Shown in pieces: positions 22,062-22,847 of a DNA stretch of 22,847 nucleotides. Below the pieces are notes generated by a model, which had not been told where the DNA came from, searched no databases, and saw only the letters and a list, made by a program, of their open reading frames with translations. Position 1 is the stretch's first letter; every line of letters begins with the position of its first letter. The stretch comes from Porogramme epimiltina (lineage: Eukaryota > Basidiomycota > Agaricomycetes > Polyporales > Polyporaceae). The stretch is taken from the NCBI GenBank assembly GCA_900155495.1, contig FTLJ01000845.1, positions 1 through 22,847 of the forward strand. Direction: 5' to 3'. A program made the position numbers and the translations under genes.

Positions 22062-22159
22062 CCCTTCACGAGGAACGAGTGAAGGGATAGCAGGCCGTCT
22101 ATGGGAGGACGAAAGCGGGAGTGAGCGTCTACCATCTATCGCTCCTTCCCCCGCTTTCG
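22062..22159. repeat. Two strong inverted repeats
   Basis: The first hairpin has 8-bp arms CCCTTCAC (22062-22069) and GTGAAGGG (22079-22086) with a 9-nt loop. The second has 10-bp arms CGAAAGCGGG (22110-22119) and CCCGCTTTCG (22150-22159), with an inner 5-bp stem GAGCG/CGCTC (22123-22127 and 22140-22144). Confidence 0.85.
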
Positions 22160-22169
22160 CCTCAGCCAA

Positions 22170-22267
22170 ATCGGCGCATATACCCACTGCGCAGCGTCAT
22201 CCTCCGCGCCGATTCGCTATCGGCGCATATACCCACTGCGCAGCGTCATCCTCCGCGCCGATTCGCT
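22170..22267. repeat. Perfect 49-bp tandem duplication with inverted-repeat edges
   Basis: 22170-22218 is repeated exactly at 22219-22267. Each unit carries ATCGGCGC near its left side and GCGCCGAT near its right, so each can fold into its own hairpin (8-9 bp arms). Each also contains the palindrome CTGCGCAG in the loop. Perfect identity suggests a recent duplication or selection. Confidence 0.95.
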
Positions 22268-22305
22268 TTAAACTCCTTTTAATCTCTCTATACATTGCCT
22301 GCGTC

Positions 22306-22847
22306 ATGTCCATCCCTTCCGATATCACTTCCATACTCGGCGACCCCCCCTGCGACCCTACCAACGACGTACAACCTGACTACTCTCTACCGGAACACGA
22401 TGAGGCTCGCCAGAAAGAGATGGAAAGCGAAAACTGCGAAGAAGCTCAAGCCGTCTCCTTCTTGGGCTACCTGTGGCGGCGCGAGCACACGAAGCGGATG
22501 TCTGCGTGGGAGCGTTACCAGGCATGGCTCGATGCCGGGCGTCAGGCGGAGGAAGAGGAAGTCCGGAGGCTAGATGAGGACCTACGCCCCCGGGAGCAAG
22601 AAGATGGCGCTCGGGACTACGATGCGCCCTCCTCGGGCACCGCCGCTGGACCCGCGTCGAAGGTTTCTTTCCCTGGGATCAATCGAGGCACCCTCCCCGA
22701 CACTGCTACCCTCCCCGTCGCGGAGTGGGCGCGTGCTGCCCTCGCCAAGGGTGAGCTTGCCCCGCTTTGGTACTGCTGTGGTGACGGGCGGCACGACGCA
22801 CGCGAGCGTTTGCACAAGGCCAGCTCTCTTATCGACAAGGAAACCCG
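22306..22847 (+). CDS. N-terminal part of an unknown, possibly retroelement-associated protein
   Basis: The ATG at 22306 opens a frame that continues for 180 codons to the window end without a stop or clear intron, so the gene is incomplete here. The protein is hydrophilic: an acidic N-terminus, a charged helical stretch at about residues 55-100 (RREHTKRMSAWERYQAWLD, then many Glu/Arg), a flexible Pro/Ser/Gly part, then VAEWARAALAKGELAPLWYC. From memory, and unverified, the WAR-AL-KGEL-PLWY pattern resembles long hypothetical proteins that are multicopy in polypore genomes and often lie beside LTR retroelements, perhaps gag-like. No protease, reverse transcriptase or zinc knuckle is visible in this part. 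A host gene remains possible. Confidence 0.5.
   Translation, partial: MSIPSDITSILGDPPCDPTNDVQPDYSLPEHDEARQKEMESENCEEAQAVSFLGYLWRREHTKRMSAWERYQAWLDAGRQAEEEEVRRLDEDLRPREQEDGARDYDAPSSGTAAGPASKVSFPGINRGTLPDTATLPVAEWARAALAKGELAPLWYCCGDGRHDARERLHKASSLIDKET

Larger units (their letters stand above)
22009..22305 (+). promoter_or_regulatory. Hairpin-rich leader of the downstream ORF
   Basis: This stretch without a gene holds two inverted repeats and a tandem duplication (listed separately), then an AT/T-rich segment at 22267-22300 just before the ATG at 22306. It may be the promoter of that ORF or the left end of a mobile element. Confidence 0.4.

Noticed and set aside
22170..22267. Two repeats considered as a CRISPR array
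   Set aside because: The copies are directly adjacent with no spacer, and the host is a eukaryote.
22009..22305. Complete LTR upstream of the right-hand ORF
   Set aside because: No convincing TG...CA ends, primer-binding site or second LTR can be shown within the window, so only a hairpin-rich mobile-element edge is proposed.

Overview
This window looks like nuclear DNA of a filamentous basidiomycete, probably an agaricomycete of the polypore or mushroom type. The evidence is a Ste12 factor of the fungal type that also carries two C2H2 zinc fingers, many short GT-AG introns (mostly 51-96 nt), an F-box/leucine-rich gene pair of the kind amplified in Agaricomycetes, and strongly GC-ending codons in the longest gene. 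No species is claimed. All exon models were built by hand from splice signals, phase and protein continuity.

Layout. 1-3760 is very GC-rich and G-rich on the + strand, with no supportable gene; it holds a degenerate 40-bp tandem repeat and a G-quadruplex-prone hexamer repeat. From about 3770 the + strand becomes C/T-rich and forms the promoter and leader of STE12 (4189-8272, +, three exons, two unusually long introns). 8273-11492 is a long gene-poor stretch, pyrimidine-rich at first and then GC-rich. VPS36 (11493-13910, -, six exons, 620 aa) encodes the ESCRT-II subunit that binds ubiquitin and membrane. Upstream of it lie two perfect bZIP-type palindromes.

14571-18678 is a direct tandem duplication with a period of about 2.1 kb, carrying two paralogous F-box-like genes (548 and 540 aa, both -, same intron position). 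A 725-bp non-autonomous DNA transposon (18679-19403) sits about 150 bp upstream of the second copy. It has 22-bp terminal inverted repeats, an apparent 3-bp target duplication AAT, and 15 copies of the motif AGAATC/GATTCT. The first gene copy preserves what looks like the matching empty site.

20038-22008 (-) is a multi-exon gene of unknown function whose eight exons read cleanly but whose 5' end is missing. Its broken end abuts a hairpin-rich block (22062-22267, including a perfect 49-bp tandem duplication with inverted-repeat edges). That block leads directly into an ORF that starts at 22306 and runs off the window. I infer that a second, larger mobile element or rearrangement begins near 22010 and truncated the neighbouring gene.

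The genes do not form a pathway. STE12 (MAPK-responsive transcription) and VPS36 (endosomal sorting) are conserved single-function genes; everything to the right of VPS36 looks like accessory sequence shaped by duplication and transposition.
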